Counted from the stretch's first letter, positions 23,295 to 32,924 are shown. The stretch is 57,717 bases of DNA from Gemmatimonadaceae bacterium (GCA_025362035.1 JANYIN010000204.1:1-57717); one strand, 5' to 3'. Numbers and translations are program-made. Notes: generated by a model not told the origin, from the sequence alone.

Positions 23295-25658
23295 ATGCCA
23301 ATGCTAATCTTGCGCCGTGCCGCAATCGCGACGTTCATGCTGGTGCTCGCCGGCCGCCCGGCTCTGGGGCAGCAAGTGTCCGTCACGGCAGCCCAGTACG
23401 CCCATGCGGAACGATTCCTCGCGCCAGCCACCTTTCCACTCGTGTTCGGCTCGAGTGTGCGTCCAACGTGGTTGCCGAACGACCGGTTCTGGTACCGCAC
23501 CAACACGCCGTCGGGTGTCGAGTTCATCCTCGTCGATCCGGGGAAGGGGACACGGGCGCGCGCATTCGATCCCGCCAAGCTGGCGTCCGGCCTGTCGGCC
23601 GCCGCGGGCGGAACGTACAGCGCAAACCAGTTGCCATTCAATCAAATCGACGTCGCCCCGAACGGCACCATCCGCGTTCGCGTTGCCGCCAAGCCCTACG
23701 ACTGCAATCCGGAGACAGGACGCTGTGCGGCCGCCCTCGACGCGGGAGAAACAGCCGCCGCAACCGCCGCGCTGGGCGGCCGGGCAGCCGGGAACGCGCC
23801 ACCGGAGATCCGGGCCCCGGACGGCAAGCACGCCGCCTTCATTCGGGACTACAATCTGTGGGTCCGCGACCTCGCGACAAAACAGGAGCGGCAAGTCACT
23901 CGCGATGGCGTGAAATACTTCGGATACGCCACCGACAATGCGGGCTGGATCCACAGCGACCGGGCCGTCCTCACCTGGTCTCCCGATTCGAGGAAGATCG
24001 CAACTTTTCAGCAGGATGAACGCGGCGTCGGCATGATGTACCTCACGAACACCACGGCGGGCCACCCCACGCTGCACGCGTGGCCATATCCGTTGCCGGG
24101 CGACAGCGTCATCACCACCATTCAGCGCGTCGTCATCGACGTGGATGCCGCCAAGGTGACGCGGTTCCAGATGCCCGCCGATGAGCATCGCTCCACCCTG
24201 TGCGACGACGTCCAGTGCACGCCGGGCGAATGGACGGATGTCCAGTGGTTCCCGGACGGGTCGCACATCGCGTTCGTCTCTACCTCGCGCGATCACAAGC
24301 AGGCGCACTTCCGGGTGGCCGACGCGAACACCGGTGCGGTCCGCACCGTGTTCTCGGAAATCGTGCCGACGCAGTACGAGTCAGGCATCGGCGCGGCCAA
24401 CTGGCGCGTGCTGCCAGCGTCGAACGAGGTGATCTGGTTCTCGGAGCGCGACGATTGGGGCCAGCTCTATCTGTACGATCTCGCCACCGGGGCCCTGAAA
24501 AGCAGGATCACCAGCGGCTCAGGCAACGTCACGAGCCTGGTGAAGGTGGATGAGAAGACGCGCACCCTCTGGTACGAATGCGTCGGAAAGACGCCGGGTC
24601 GCGATCCGTACTTCCGCGATTTTTGCCGGACCAGCATGGACGGCAAGCGGTTCGCGGTCCTGACGCCCGAGAACGGCGATCACGCCGTCACCATCTCGCC
24701 GTCCGGCAAGTACCTGCTCGACACCTACGCACAACCCGACGTGCCGCCGGTAACCGTGGTGCGCGATGACAACGGCAAGGTGCTCCTGACGCTCGAGAAG
24801 GCGGACATCTCGAAGCTCGTCGCCGCCGGCTGGAAGCCGCCCACGCCCATCAGCGTCAAGGCGCGGGACGGCACGACGGACCTCTATGGATTGTTGTATA
24901 CCCCGACGTCACTGGACTCGTCGAAGAAGTACCCGATCGTGAATCACGTCTATCCTGGACCGCAGACGGGAAGCGTCGGCGGTCGCGGTTTCACGCCGGC
25001 ACGAGGTGATGCGCAGGCGCTGGCGGAACTCGGCTTCGTCGTGGTGGAGATCGACGGCATGGGCACGCCGTGGCGCTCCAAGTCGTTTCACGACGCCTAT
25101 TTCGCCAAGATGGGCGACAACACACTGCCGGATCAGGTGGCGGGCATGAAGGAACTCGCGGCACGCTACCGGTTCATCGACCTCGACCGGGCCGGCATCT
25201 ATGGGCACTCCGGCGGGGGCTTCGCCACAGCGGATGCCATGTTTCGGTATCCGGATTTCTTCAAAGTCGGCATCGCCGAGTCCGGCAACCACGACAACCG
25301 CGTCTATGAAGACGACTGGGGCGAGCGCTACCAGGGACTGCTGGTGAAGGGACCGAACGGCACGGACAGCTACGCGCCGGAGGCCAATCAGCTGCTCGCG
25401 AAGAATCTCAAGGGCAAACTGCTGCTCGCGCACGGCACCCTGGACGACAACGTGCCGCCCGACAACACCAACCTCGTCGTGGAGGCGCTGATCAAGGCGA
25501 ACAAGGACTTCGACCTGCTCATGCTGCCGAACCAGTCGCACGGCTACGGCAGCATGACCAACTACATGACGCGTCGCCGCTGGGACTACTTCGTGAAGAA
25601 CCTGCTCGGCGCCGAACCTCCGAAGGAATACGAGATCGGTCGGAAGCCGACGCCGTGA
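23295..25658 (+). CDS. Secreted S9 prolyl oligopeptidase (DPP IV-like)
   Basis: 787 residues. After the ATG at 23295 (or 23301) comes a signal peptide (ILRRAAIATFMLVLAGRPAL). Residues 50-520 form the DPP IV N-terminal beta-propeller, with LTWSPDSRKIATFQQDERG and NLWVRDLAT blade motifs. The C-terminal peptidase carries the catalytic triad: Ser639 in GHSGGG, Asp717/718 in HGTLDDNVPP and His749 in NQSHGYG. It should remove dipeptides with proline or alanine at position two from peptides outside the cytoplasm. Several secreted S9 peptidases per genome are common in this phylum. Divergent from the NRAMP gene; no close partner downstream on the same strand. Confidence 0.92.
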   Translation: MPMLILRRAAIATFMLVLAGRPALGQQVSVTAAQYAHAERFLAPATFPLVFGSSVRPTWLPNDRFWYRTNTPSGVEFILVDPGKGTRARAFDPAKLASGLSAAAGGTYSANQLPFNQIDVAPNGTIRVRVAAKPYDCNPETGRCAAALDAGETAAATAALGGRAAGNAPPEIRAPDGKHAAFIRDYNLWVRDLATKQERQVTRDGVKYFGYATDNAGWIHSDRAVLTWSPDSRKIATFQQDERGVGMMYLTNTTAGHPTLHAWPYPLPGDSVITTIQRVVIDVDAAKVTRFQMPADEHRSTLCDDVQCTPGEWTDVQWFPDGSHIAFVSTSRDHKQAHFRVADANTGAVRTVFSEIVPTQYESGIGAANWRVLPASNEVIWFSERDDWGQLYLYDLATGALKSRITSGSGNVTSLVKVDEKTRTLWYECVGKTPGRDPYFRDFCRTSMDGKRFAVLTPENGDHAVTISPSGKYLLDTYAQPDVPPVTVVRDDNGKVLLTLEKADISKLVAAGWKPPTPISVKARDGTTDLYGLLYTPTSLDSSKKYPIVNHVYPGPQTGSVGGRGFTPARGDAQALAELGFVVVEIDGMGTPWRSKSFHDAYFAKMGDNTLPDQVAGMKELAARYRFIDLDRAGIYGHSGGGFATADAMFRYPDFFKVGIAESGNHDNRVYEDDWGERYQGLLVKGPNGTDSYAPEANQLLAKNLKGKLLLAHGTLDDNVPPDNTNLVVEALIKANKDFDLLMLPNQSHGYGSMTNYMTRRRWDYFVKNLLGAEPPKEYEIGRKPTP

Positions 25659-25665
25659 CGCCGAC

Positions 25666-26247
25666 CTATTCGATCAGCTGCAGCTGTGGTTCAACCTCGC
25701 TGGTATAGCAGCTCGGACAGATGCTGTGACTGAACCGGCTGTTGGTATGATGGGAGACGTACGCCTCCACCGTCTGCCAGTAGTCGGTGTCGTCCCGGAT
25801 CTTCCTGCAATACGCACAGATCGGCAGGATTTCCCGCAGCGTGCGAACCTCGGCCAGCGCTGTCTGGAGCTCGCGCACCAGTTGCTCGCGCATCTCCTCC
25901 GCTCGCTTGCGCTCCGTGATGTCACGCGCCGCGGAATAGATGGCACTGATGTCGAGGTCGGGCGCGGCGTTCCAGAGCAGCCAGCGGTGCGAGCCATCCT
26001 TGCACAGATAGCGGTTCTCGAACATCACCGCCCGCCCGCCGGCCTTCACGATGCGGTTCTGCGCCAGCGTGCGCTCGCGATCGTCGGGATGCACAAATTC
26101 GATGGACGGGCGCGACATCAGCTCCTCACCGGTAAATCCGAGGGCTACCTCCCAGGCCGGATTCACGCGCTTGAAGTAGCCATCAAAGCCGGCGACGCAC
26201 AGCATGTCGAGCGAAACGGCGAAAAATCGATCCTGGTCGGTACTCAC
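25666..26247 (-). CDS. PAS-domain sensor protein with Cys-knuckle C-terminus
   Basis: 193 residues. Residues 6-125 are a PAS fold (FFAVSLDMLCVAGFDGYFKR ... WLLWNAAPDLDISAIYSAAR, then DITERKRAEE). It continues as a coiled coil (REQLVRELQTALAEVRTLRE) into a module read in many PAS and response-regulator proteins: LPICAYCRKIRDD, YWQTVEAYVSHH and ICPSCY. The two CxxC pairs could hold a metal or act in redox sensing. There is no kinase, cyclase or DNA-binding domain, so it must pass its signal to a partner protein. No partner lies next to it: the flanking genes are the S9 peptidase (convergent, 7 bp away) and the GH3 glycosidase (divergent). Confidence 0.83.
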   Translation of the reverse strand: MSTDQDRFFAVSLDMLCVAGFDGYFKRVNPAWEVALGFTGEELMSRPSIEFVHPDDRERTLAQNRIVKAGGRAVMFENRYLCKDGSHRWLLWNAAPDLDISAIYSAARDITERKRAEEMREQLVRELQTALAEVRTLREILPICAYCRKIRDDTDYWQTVEAYVSHHTNSRFSHSICPSCYTSEVEPQLQLIE

Positions 26248-26392
26248 ATTCCCTCGGCACCTTGGGTCGGTTCGTCATCCGCACGGATCACTTGCGTCAC
26301 TCACCAGTATAGGCCACGTTCGCGCCGAGGTCGACTCGGCGTCGGGCATTGCCCCATATTCAGATGACACGTCCCTCCGGGAGAATCAGCCG

Positions 26393-28714
26393 ATGAATCG
26401 CCAGCGCCTTCATGCCCCGTCTCCGATTGGCATCGGTGTCCTCATTCTGTCGCTCGGCTGCGCTCCGCATGGCGCTCTTCCCCACCAGCAATCCCCGTCA
26501 GCTCGTGTCGAAAGCATCGATGCACGCGAACAGCAATTCGTTGATTCCGTGCTGGCCGGCATGACGCTTGAAGAAAAAGTCGGGCAGCTCAACCAGACTT
26601 CTGGCGTGGGTGAACCCACCGGACCGGGCGGAAGCGCCGCGGGCATCGAACAGGTAAAGCGCGGTGACGTCGGATCGTTCCTCAACATCGTGGGAGCCGA
26701 TACCGTCGCGCGTCTCCAACGGATTGCCGTCGAACAATCGCGGACGCGCATTCCACTCGCGTTCGCGCTCGACGTGATTCATGGCTACCGCACCATCTTC
26801 CCTGTTCCCCTCGGAGAAGCCAGTAGCTGGAATCCCGCCATGGCCGAGCGGTCGGCGCACATCGCCGCGGCGGAAGCATCGGCGGACGGCATCGGCTGGA
26901 CATTCGCGCCCATGGTGGACATCGCGCGTGACGCGCGTTGGGGCCGCATCGTGGAGGGCGCGGGCGAGGACCCATACCTGGGCGCGGCGTTTGCCGCCGC
27001 GCGCGTACGAGGCTTTCAGGGCCGGAGTCTGCGCGAGATGGGGACAGTGGCCGCAACCGTAAAGCACTTCGCGGCCTACGGAGCCGCTGAGGGCGGGCGC
27101 GACTACAACATCGCTGACGTGCCGGAGCGCACGTTGCGCGACGTCTATCTCCCGCCATTCCAGGCCGCAGTGTGCGCGGGCGCGCAGACGCTCATGGCGT
27201 CGTTCAACGAAGTGGATGGCACGCCGGCCCACGCGAACCGGCATCTGCTTACCGACATCCTGAGAGGAGAGTGGGGTTTCGACGGCCTGGTGGTCAGCGA
27301 CTGGACCGGTGTCGGCGAACTGCTCAATCATGGGGTCGGTGGCGATAGCGCGAGCGTGGCCAGGCTCGCCCTCCAGGCCGGGGTGGACGTGGACATGGTG
27401 AGCGACATCTATCGCGGGCAGCTGACGTCGCTCGTGCGCTCCGGTGTCGTATCGTCGAGGACACTCGACGAGGCCACCCGGCGCGTGCTGCGACTGAAGT
27501 ACCGCCTGGGCCTGTTCCAGAATCCCTATCGCGTCGCCAGCGCGGCACAGCTCCGCGCCACGACCCTGACAGCCGAGAACCGACTTGCCGCCCGCGACGT
27601 GGCGCGCGAGTCGATCGTGCTCCTGAAGAACGATCGGGGCGTCCTCCCGCTGTCCAGGGACGCGCAAACGATCGCCGTGATCGGCGCGCTGGCCGCGGAC
27701 AGCGGCGCGGCCATCGGCAACTGGGCCGGTCGCGGTCGTCCCGAGGACGCCGTGTCCGTGTTGACCGGCATCCGCCGCGCTGTGTCGTCGCGGACCACGG
27801 TGCTGCACGCGGTCGGCGCGTCGCCGCTCACCGACGATACCACGGGGATCGCCGAGGCCGTGCGCATTGCCGCCCGGTCAGATGTCGTGGTGCTGGTGAT
27901 CGGCGAATCCCCGGAGCAGAGCGCCGAGGCATCGAGCCGGTCGAGCATCGAATTGCCGGGCGCGCAGCTGCGGCTGGCGCGGGAGGTGGTCGCGACCGGG
28001 AAGCCGGTAGCGGTCGTACTGATGAACGGACGACCGCTGGCACTGCAATGGGTCAACGATCACGTGCCGGCCATCGTGGAAACGTGGTTCCTGGGGGTCG
28101 AGCACGGAACTGCCGCCGCTGACGTACTGTTCGGCGCCTACAACCCCGGCGGCAAGCTCACGACCACGTTTCCGCGGGTCACGGGCCAGGTGCCGATCTA
28201 CTACAACCATCGAAATACGGGACGTCCACCCACCACGGAGAAGTACACGTCCAAGTACCTCGACGTCCCGTGGACGCCGCTGTATCCGTTCGGCCACGGG
28301 CTGAGCTACACGTCGTTCGACTATGGTGCTCTGGAACTGAGCGCTCCCACCATGCGGCCGCAGGACTCGCTCACAATCGGGGTGAACGTGACGAACACCG
28401 GCCGCTCCGCTGGCGACGAAGTGGTGCAGCTCTACCTGCACGACGAGGTCGGAAGCGTGACGCGCCCGGTCAAGGAGCTCCACGGCTTCCGCCGCGTGCA
28501 TCTCGGTGCAGGCGAGCGCCGGCTGGTGTCGTTCACCATCGGCATTCAGGATCTGGCGTTTCATGATGCCACACTCACACGCGTGGCCGAGCCCGGCAGC
28601 TTCACCGTGTTCGTCGGCGGCAGCTCGGAAACGGGCCAGCAGGCGCGCTTTCGTCTCGAAACGACCGATGGACGGCCGGTGCGCGTGCCGAGCACCTGCG
28701 CCGCGTTTCGCTAG
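26393..28714 (+). CDS. bglX: GH3-family beta-glucosidase lipoprotein
   Basis: 773 residues. Signal with lipobox LSLGC soon after the ATG at 26393, so an outer-surface or periplasmic lipoprotein. The GH3 TIM-barrel domain shows KVGQLNQTSG, the KHFAAYG loop and the nucleophile aspartate in VVSDW (D303). The second domain has VLLKNDRGVLPLS, GESPEQSAEAS and ELPGAQL. A C-terminal fibronectin III-like domain (VNVTNTGRSAGDEVVQLYLH) completes the three-domain form seen in E. coli BglX. It hydrolyses beta-glucosides or cello-/laminari-oligomers. The start was chosen by the lipobox and a GGGAGA upstream; the open frame to 26204 overlaps the divergent PAS gene. Confidence 0.92.
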   Translation: MNRQRLHAPSPIGIGVLILSLGCAPHGALPHQQSPSARVESIDAREQQFVDSVLAGMTLEEKVGQLNQTSGVGEPTGPGGSAAGIEQVKRGDVGSFLNIVGADTVARLQRIAVEQSRTRIPLAFALDVIHGYRTIFPVPLGEASSWNPAMAERSAHIAAAEASADGIGWTFAPMVDIARDARWGRIVEGAGEDPYLGAAFAAARVRGFQGRSLREMGTVAATVKHFAAYGAAEGGRDYNIADVPERTLRDVYLPPFQAAVCAGAQTLMASFNEVDGTPAHANRHLLTDILRGEWGFDGLVVSDWTGVGELLNHGVGGDSASVARLALQAGVDVDMVSDIYRGQLTSLVRSGVVSSRTLDEATRRVLRLKYRLGLFQNPYRVASAAQLRATTLTAENRLAARDVARESIVLLKNDRGVLPLSRDAQTIAVIGALAADSGAAIGNWAGRGRPEDAVSVLTGIRRAVSSRTTVLHAVGASPLTDDTTGIAEAVRIAARSDVVVLVIGESPEQSAEASSRSSIELPGAQLRLAREVVATGKPVAVVLMNGRPLALQWVNDHVPAIVETWFLGVEHGTAAADVLFGAYNPGGKLTTTFPRVTGQVPIYYNHRNTGRPPTTEKYTSKYLDVPWTPLYPFGHGLSYTSFDYGALELSAPTMRPQDSLTIGVNVTNTGRSAGDEVVQLYLHDEVGSVTRPVKELHGFRRVHLGAGERRLVSFTIGIQDLAFHDATLTRVAEPGSFTVFVGGSSETGQQARFRLETTDGRPVRVPSTCAAFR

Positions 28715-28720
28715 CGGTGT

Positions 28721-28890
28721 GGGGCCTGCCGGCCCCGCTCTTCGGCCCGCGTGCCTGGCGGCACGCTCTTCGGCGCGCTTCGCTTCGCTCGCTTTTCAGC
28801 CCGACCGCTGCCGCGGCCTCTTCAACCACGGACGCCGTAGCTGAAGAGCGAGGCGCGGAGCGCCGATGCGGGCCGAATAGCCGAAGAGCG
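28721..28890. repeat. Intergenic repeat cluster of CGAAGAGCG units and small hairpins
   Basis: The gap between the GH3 and CBS genes holds two leftward units CGCTCTTCGG (28736-28745 and 28764-28773), flanking a GTGCC/GGCAC hairpin (28751-28764), and two rightward units CTGAAGAGCG (28841-28850) and CCGAAGAGCG (28881-28890). It also contains GGGGCC/GGCCCC (28721-28736) next to the GH3 stop codon. TAGCYGAAGAG is shared with 13382-13400. Head-to-head units could fold into one long stem. This resembles a REP/MITE-like intergenic family of the host; its role is unknown. Confidence 0.5.
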
Positions 28891-28911
28891 CGCCGCGCAA
28901 CGCGCGCAGCG

Positions 28912-29352
28912 TCAGCGCGTCGCGCGCTGACCCGCCACGTAGTCGCGAAGAACGCCTGTCTCCGTCTCCAGTTGCTCGAGCCGGTGCTTCACGATGTCGC
29001 CCACCGAGATCACTCCAACGATCTTGCCACCGTCTCGCACCACCAGGTGGCGGAGGTGCTCTCGGGTCATGCGTCGCATCACCTGCTCCAGCGTGTCGTC
29101 GCCGTCGCAGATGGGCGGCGGCCGCATGACGTCGAGCACGCGGAGATGGTGTACCTCTCCCCTATGCTCCTGGACGGCGCGGACGATGTCACGCTCGGCG
29201 ACGAACCCCACCGCCGTGCCGTTCGGTGCGAGCACGGGAAGACCGCCGATGTTCTGCCTCATCAGCAGACCGATCGCGTCGGCCAGGTCCGCCTGTGATC
29301 CGACGGTAATCACGCTCGAGTGCTTCAGCGCAAGCAAGTCCCGGACACGCAT
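28912..29352 (-). CDS. Two-CBS-domain protein
   Basis: 146 residues made of a CBS pair (Bateman module) and nothing else. CBS1 covers about residues 7-65 (SSVITVGSQADLADAIGLLM ... GLPVLAPNGTAVGFVAERDI) and CBS2 about 75-135 (TLEQVMRRMTREHLRHLVVR ... GKIVGVISVGDIV). Each ends in the (E/G)D(I/V)V motif usual for nucleotide-binding sites; such proteins sense AMP, ATP or related ligands and act on partner enzymes or channels. Start at 29352: GGGAGG lies 8 bases upstream, whereas the ATG at 29367 has the Shine-Dalgarno inside its own codons. Alone on its strand and divergent from the ABC ATPase gene. Confidence 0.88.
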   Translation of the reverse strand: MRVRDLLALKHSSVITVGSQADLADAIGLLMRQNIGGLPVLAPNGTAVGFVAERDIVRAVQEHRGEVHHLRVLDVMRPPPICDGDDTLEQVMRRMTREHLRHLVVRDGGKIVGVISVGDIVKHRLEQLETETGVLRDYVAGQRATR

Positions 29353-29529
29353 GTCGAAACCTCCCATTGTGGCGCCGTTCTACCATAGTGTACACGCGTC
29401 GCGCACCCGTGGTCCAATCGGAGCCTTCACGCTGGACGCCGAGCCGCCTGGTTCGACTTGCGAGAAGGGGCTCGGCGTCGGAGTATGGTCAGGGCTCGAT
29501 GTTCATTCTCGGGTGACCTGGAGCGACCC

Positions 29530-30282
29530 ATGCGCGGTTCGACAGTAGATGAACCGGTCATCAGTGTGACGGACCTGACGCGCCGTTTCGGGGCCAGGAC
29601 AGCTTTGGCCTCGGTGAGCCTGTCCATGCCCCGCGGCGCGGTCTACGGCCTCGTCGGCGCGAACGGGGCGGGCAAGACCACGCTCATCAAACACATTCTC
29701 GGTCTGCTACGAGCGGACAGCGGCTCGGTCCGTGTCTTCGGCCTCGATCCCGTGGCCGATCCCGTCGCGGTCCTGTCGCGCATCGGCTATCTCTCCGAGG
29801 AAAACGACGTCCCCGGTTGGATGCGCGTCCACGAACTCATTCGGTATTCGCGGGCATTTTATCCCGGCTGGGACGATGCGTATGCCGAGGAGCTGCGGGA
29901 AACGTTCACGCTCGAGCCCACGGCGAAAATCAAGACCTTGTCCAAAGGGCAGCGGGCGCGTTTGGGACTGCTCATCGCGCTGGCCTATCGGCCCGAATTG
30001 CTGGTGCTGGATGAACCGTCGTCCGGCCTCGATCCCATCGTTCGCCGCGACATTCTCGGTGCCGTGATGCGCACGATCGCGGATGCCGGTCGTACGGTGC
30101 TCTTTTCGTCGCACTTGCTGGACGAAGTGGAGCAGGTCGCCGACCACGTCACGATGATCAATCACGGCACGATCGTGCTCAGCGCGCCGCTGGCCGCCAT
30201 CAGGAAGTCGCACGACGACGCCTCCCTCGCGGAGATTTTTGTCACCCGTGTCGGGACCACGGCGTCGGCTCCGGACGCGTAA
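29530..30282 (+). CDS. ABC transporter ATP-binding protein
   Basis: 250 residues. Walker A GANGAGKTT (about residues 46-54), Q-loop region GYLSEENDVP, signature LSKGQ (with Lys for Gly), Walker B LLVLDEPSSGLDP and the H-loop FSSHLLDE are all present, and the protein is of the CcmA/drug-exporter (ABC-2) type. It energises the membrane subunit encoded 3 bp downstream. The start at 29530 gives the normal N-terminus of this family; the open frame back to 29458 has no coding support. The transported substance is unknown; ABC-2 pairs like this export drugs, lipids or polysaccharide. Confidence 0.9.
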   Translation: MRGSTVDEPVISVTDLTRRFGARTALASVSLSMPRGAVYGLVGANGAGKTTLIKHILGLLRADSGSVRVFGLDPVADPVAVLSRIGYLSEENDVPGWMRVHELIRYSRAFYPGWDDAYAEELRETFTLEPTAKIKTLSKGQRARLGLLIALAYRPELLVLDEPSSGLDPIVRRDILGAVMRTIADAGRTVLFSSHLLDEVEQVADHVTMINHGTIVLSAPLAAIRKSHDDASLAEIFVTRVGTTASAPDA

Positions 30283-30285
30283 CTC

Positions 30286-31920
30286 GTGCGGTCGGCCGCT
30301 GCGGCAATCGCCTGGGAATTCCGCCAACGGCACCGCTGGGGATTGATCCTCCTTTTCGCTTACCTGTGCGTTCTCATGGGCGTCAAGGTCTTCCTCGAGC
30401 CGGAACGAGCCGTAAACCTGGACGACGTCGAGAGCTTTGCGACCGTGGTGGTCGTGCCGCTGAACGTGACGTTCACATATTTCCTGGCGGTGTTCAGCTT
30501 CGGCTTCAGCGGCGACCTGGCGGCGCGCCAATCGATGTATCCCGCCCGCATGTTCACGCTTCCTGTACCGACCGCCGCGCTGGCAGGGTGGCCGATGTTG
30601 TATGGCGCCGCAGCGGTGGCGATGTTGTGGCTGGCAACGCGGCTTCTTGCGGTGTGGCCGTCCGATTTCGACGTCCCGATGGTTTGGCCAGGCCTGCTCG
30701 CTGCCGTACTGCTCGCATGGACGCAAGCGCTCACGTGGATGCCGTACGGCTTGCCGGGGCTGCGAGTGATCGTCACCGTACTGTGGCTCGCTGCAATCGA
30801 CGCCGTCGTCCTCCTGGCCATTCATTATCACGCGCACGAGGGCGTGATGGTGGCCGGGCTCGCGCCTCAGCTTCCGCTCGCGTTTCTCGTCGCCCGCAAC
30901 GGGGTGGCCCGCGCGCGCGGCGGCGACGTCCCCGACTGGCACGATGCGTTCGCGCGACTCGGAAAGCTCGGGGACCTTCTGCCACGCCGGCGACACAATT
31001 TTTCATCGCCAGCCAGTGCTCAAGCCTGGTTCGAGTGGCGCCGGCACGGCCGAGGGCTGCCCGCGCTCGTGGGCATCCTGCTGCCGTTCGAATTGGCGCT
31101 CCTTTTCCTTCCCAACCTCTCGCCGGCTCACGTTTTCTTGACACTGTTCGGCGTCATGGTGACTCCGCCCTTCATGGCCGCATTCGCGGCTGCAACGGTG
31201 CGCAAGTCGACTCCCCACGTGAGCGACGCGTATGGCGTGTCACCTCTCGTTGCCACACGACCCATGACCAGTGCCGCTCTCATCGCCGCAAAGCTCGAGT
31301 CGACAATCCGGAGCACGCTTGTCGCGTGGCTGCTGCTGCTCGTGGCTATCCCGCTTGTGCTCGTCTGGTCTGGCACGGCGCCGGTGGTGATCGACCAGGC
31401 ACGTCATTTGACGCAGAGCATCGGGACGCCGCGCGCGATCACGATCATCCTGCTCATATTCGCGGCATTCATGGCCAGCACGTGGAAGCAGCTCGTGCAA
31501 ACCCTGTTCATCGGCCTGAGCGGCCGCGAGTGGGTCGTGAGATCCAGCGTGTTCCTGGCCCTGGCATTCCTCGCCACGATCGGACCGATCCTCGAATGGA
31601 TCATCGAGAGTGTGAAAGTCCGAGCGGCGATCTGGGCGAGTCTTCCCTGGATCCTCGCCGTTCTGGTGTGTTTCAAGATGTCCGCTGCCGCGTGGATCGC
31701 CACGCGCCTCTATCGCAGCCGAGTGTTGAGCGACCGCACACTCGTTGCCGGCGCAGCCTGCTGGGTCGTGGCTGTCCTCGCCCTTCACGGCGTGCTCGCG
31801 TGGATTGTTCCCGCGATGCTCATCCCGCGCTACATACTCCTACTGTTCGCGATCCTGGAACTCCCACTGGCGCGACTCTCCGCGGCGCCATTGGCGCTTG
31901 CCTGGAATCGCCATGGGTGA
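30286..31920 (+). CDS. ABC transporter membrane subunit (ABC-2 type, unusually large)
   Basis: 544 residues from a GTG start 3 bp after the ATPase stop codon, so the two are one transport unit. About 12 hydrophobic segments are visible, for example WGLILLFAYLCVLMG, PMLYGAAAVAMLWLATRLLA, GLPALVGILLPFELALLFL, STLVAWLLLLVAIPLVLVW and LHGVLAWIVPAMLIPRYILL. That is about double a typical six-span ABC-2 permease, so the two halves are probably fused in one chain, allowing a transporter with a single membrane polypeptide and an ATPase dimer. No ligand can be inferred from the sequence. Confidence 0.85.
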   Translation: MRSAAAAIAWEFRQRHRWGLILLFAYLCVLMGVKVFLEPERAVNLDDVESFATVVVVPLNVTFTYFLAVFSFGFSGDLAARQSMYPARMFTLPVPTAALAGWPMLYGAAAVAMLWLATRLLAVWPSDFDVPMVWPGLLAAVLLAWTQALTWMPYGLPGLRVIVTVLWLAAIDAVVLLAIHYHAHEGVMVAGLAPQLPLAFLVARNGVARARGGDVPDWHDAFARLGKLGDLLPRRRHNFSSPASAQAWFEWRRHGRGLPALVGILLPFELALLFLPNLSPAHVFLTLFGVMVTPPFMAAFAAATVRKSTPHVSDAYGVSPLVATRPMTSAALIAAKLESTIRSTLVAWLLLLVAIPLVLVWSGTAPVVIDQARHLTQSIGTPRAITIILLIFAAFMASTWKQLVQTLFIGLSGREWVVRSSVFLALAFLATIGPILEWIIESVKVRAAIWASLPWILAVLVCFKMSAAAWIATRLYRSRVLSDRTLVAGAACWVVAVLALHGVLAWIVPAMLIPRYILLLFAILELPLARLSAAPLALAWNRHG

Positions 31921-31944
31921 CGCGGTGCCCGCAGGTGCGAAGCC

Positions 31945-32886
31945 ATGAAGAGCCGGAAGCTGGTGATCGGCATCGTGCTGGTTCTCATTGGCCTGCCTGC
32001 GGTGTTGGCCCTTGCGGAGGCGGTGTCCTACCGCCTCTCGAATCGGTCCAACGGCAACATCGTCTCGTCGGGCTTGAGGCGCGAGTACCTGCTCTACGTC
32101 CCCCCCACTTACGATCGCACCAAACCCGCACCTCTCGTCATCAGCATGCACGGCGCGGGCGGATGGCCGGTCCAGCAAAGGGACCTCAGCGTGTGGAACC
32201 AACTGGCGGACAAGAACGGATTCATTGTCGTCTATCCTTCGGGCGTCGATGGCGCGGGACCAAGGATCTGGCATGTGACGCACGGGGCGGAGCTTATGCG
32301 GGACGTCAGATTCATCTCGGCGCTGATCGACAAACTGGAGGCGGCCTACAACATCGACCCGACGAGAATCTACGCCAACGGGTTTTCCAATGGCGGAGGC
32401 ATGTCGTTTGTGCTGTCCTGCACGCTGTCAGATCGAATCGCGGCGGTTGGAATGGTGTCAGCTGCTCAAACGCTGCCGTGGACCTGGTGCACCGATCGTC
32501 GGCCGGTACCGATGATCGCATTTCATGGGACCGCTGACCCGATGATTCCCTACAAGGGCGGTACATCGTGGATGGCCCCGAACACATTTCCAAACGTCCT
32601 GGCGTGGACGAAAGCGTGGGCGCGACGAAACCAATGCGCCGTGAACCCGGTCGATTCCGCGGTCGCTGCCGATGTTACCCGCCGGGAATACCCGAATTGT
32701 GCGGCCAACGCGGCGGTGGTGCTCTACACGATACAGGGGGGAGGCCATACATGGCCTGGCGGCACGCCGTTGCCGGAATCGTGGGTCGGGGCCACGAACC
32801 GCAGCATTGACGCGACGAGTCGGATGTGGGAGTTCTTCCGGGAGCACACGCTCCCAGGGGCGCAGGTCCGCGTCCAGCACTTGTAG
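31945..32886 (+). CDS. Exported PHB-depolymerase/LpqC-type esterase
   Basis: 313 residues. N-terminal membrane or signal segment (LVIGIVLVLIGLPAVLALAE), no lipobox. The alpha/beta-hydrolase features are LRREYLLYVPPTYD, LVISMHGAGG (oxyanion hole), ANGFSNGGGMSFVLSC (Ser nucleophile in GxSxG), AFHGTADPMIPY (Asp) and GGGHTWPGG (His), the pattern of polyhydroxybutyrate depolymerase family esterases. Extra cysteines (CTLSD, WCTD) suggest a disulfide. It begins 24 bp after the ABC permease gene and may be in its operon. The natural substrate could be a polyester or an acetyl-/feruloyl-polysaccharide. Confidence 0.87.
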   Translation: MKSRKLVIGIVLVLIGLPAVLALAEAVSYRLSNRSNGNIVSSGLRREYLLYVPPTYDRTKPAPLVISMHGAGGWPVQQRDLSVWNQLADKNGFIVVYPSGVDGAGPRIWHVTHGAELMRDVRFISALIDKLEAAYNIDPTRIYANGFSNGGGMSFVLSCTLSDRIAAVGMVSAAQTLPWTWCTDRRPVPMIAFHGTADPMIPYKGGTSWMAPNTFPNVLAWTKAWARRNQCAVNPVDSAVAADVTRREYPNCAANAAVVLYTIQGGGHTWPGGTPLPESWVGATNRSIDATSRMWEFFREHTLPGAQVRVQHL

Positions 32887-32924
32887 AGGTGGACGCGGCA
32901 GCGAAATGCACGTTCATTTGCTGC

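Noticed and set aside
26498..27808. 436-codon minus-strand open frame opposite the GH3 gene
   Set aside because: Shadow frame of a complete glycosidase with no signature of its own.
28715..28911. CRISPR-like array suspected from repeated CGAAGAGCG units
   Set aside because: Only four short units of mixed orientation with irregular spacing, no spacers of even length and no cas gene in the window.
30366..32537. 723-codon plus-strand open frame crossing the ABC permease and esterase
   Set aside because: It runs in another frame over two well-supported genes and encodes an Arg-rich, motif-free sequence.
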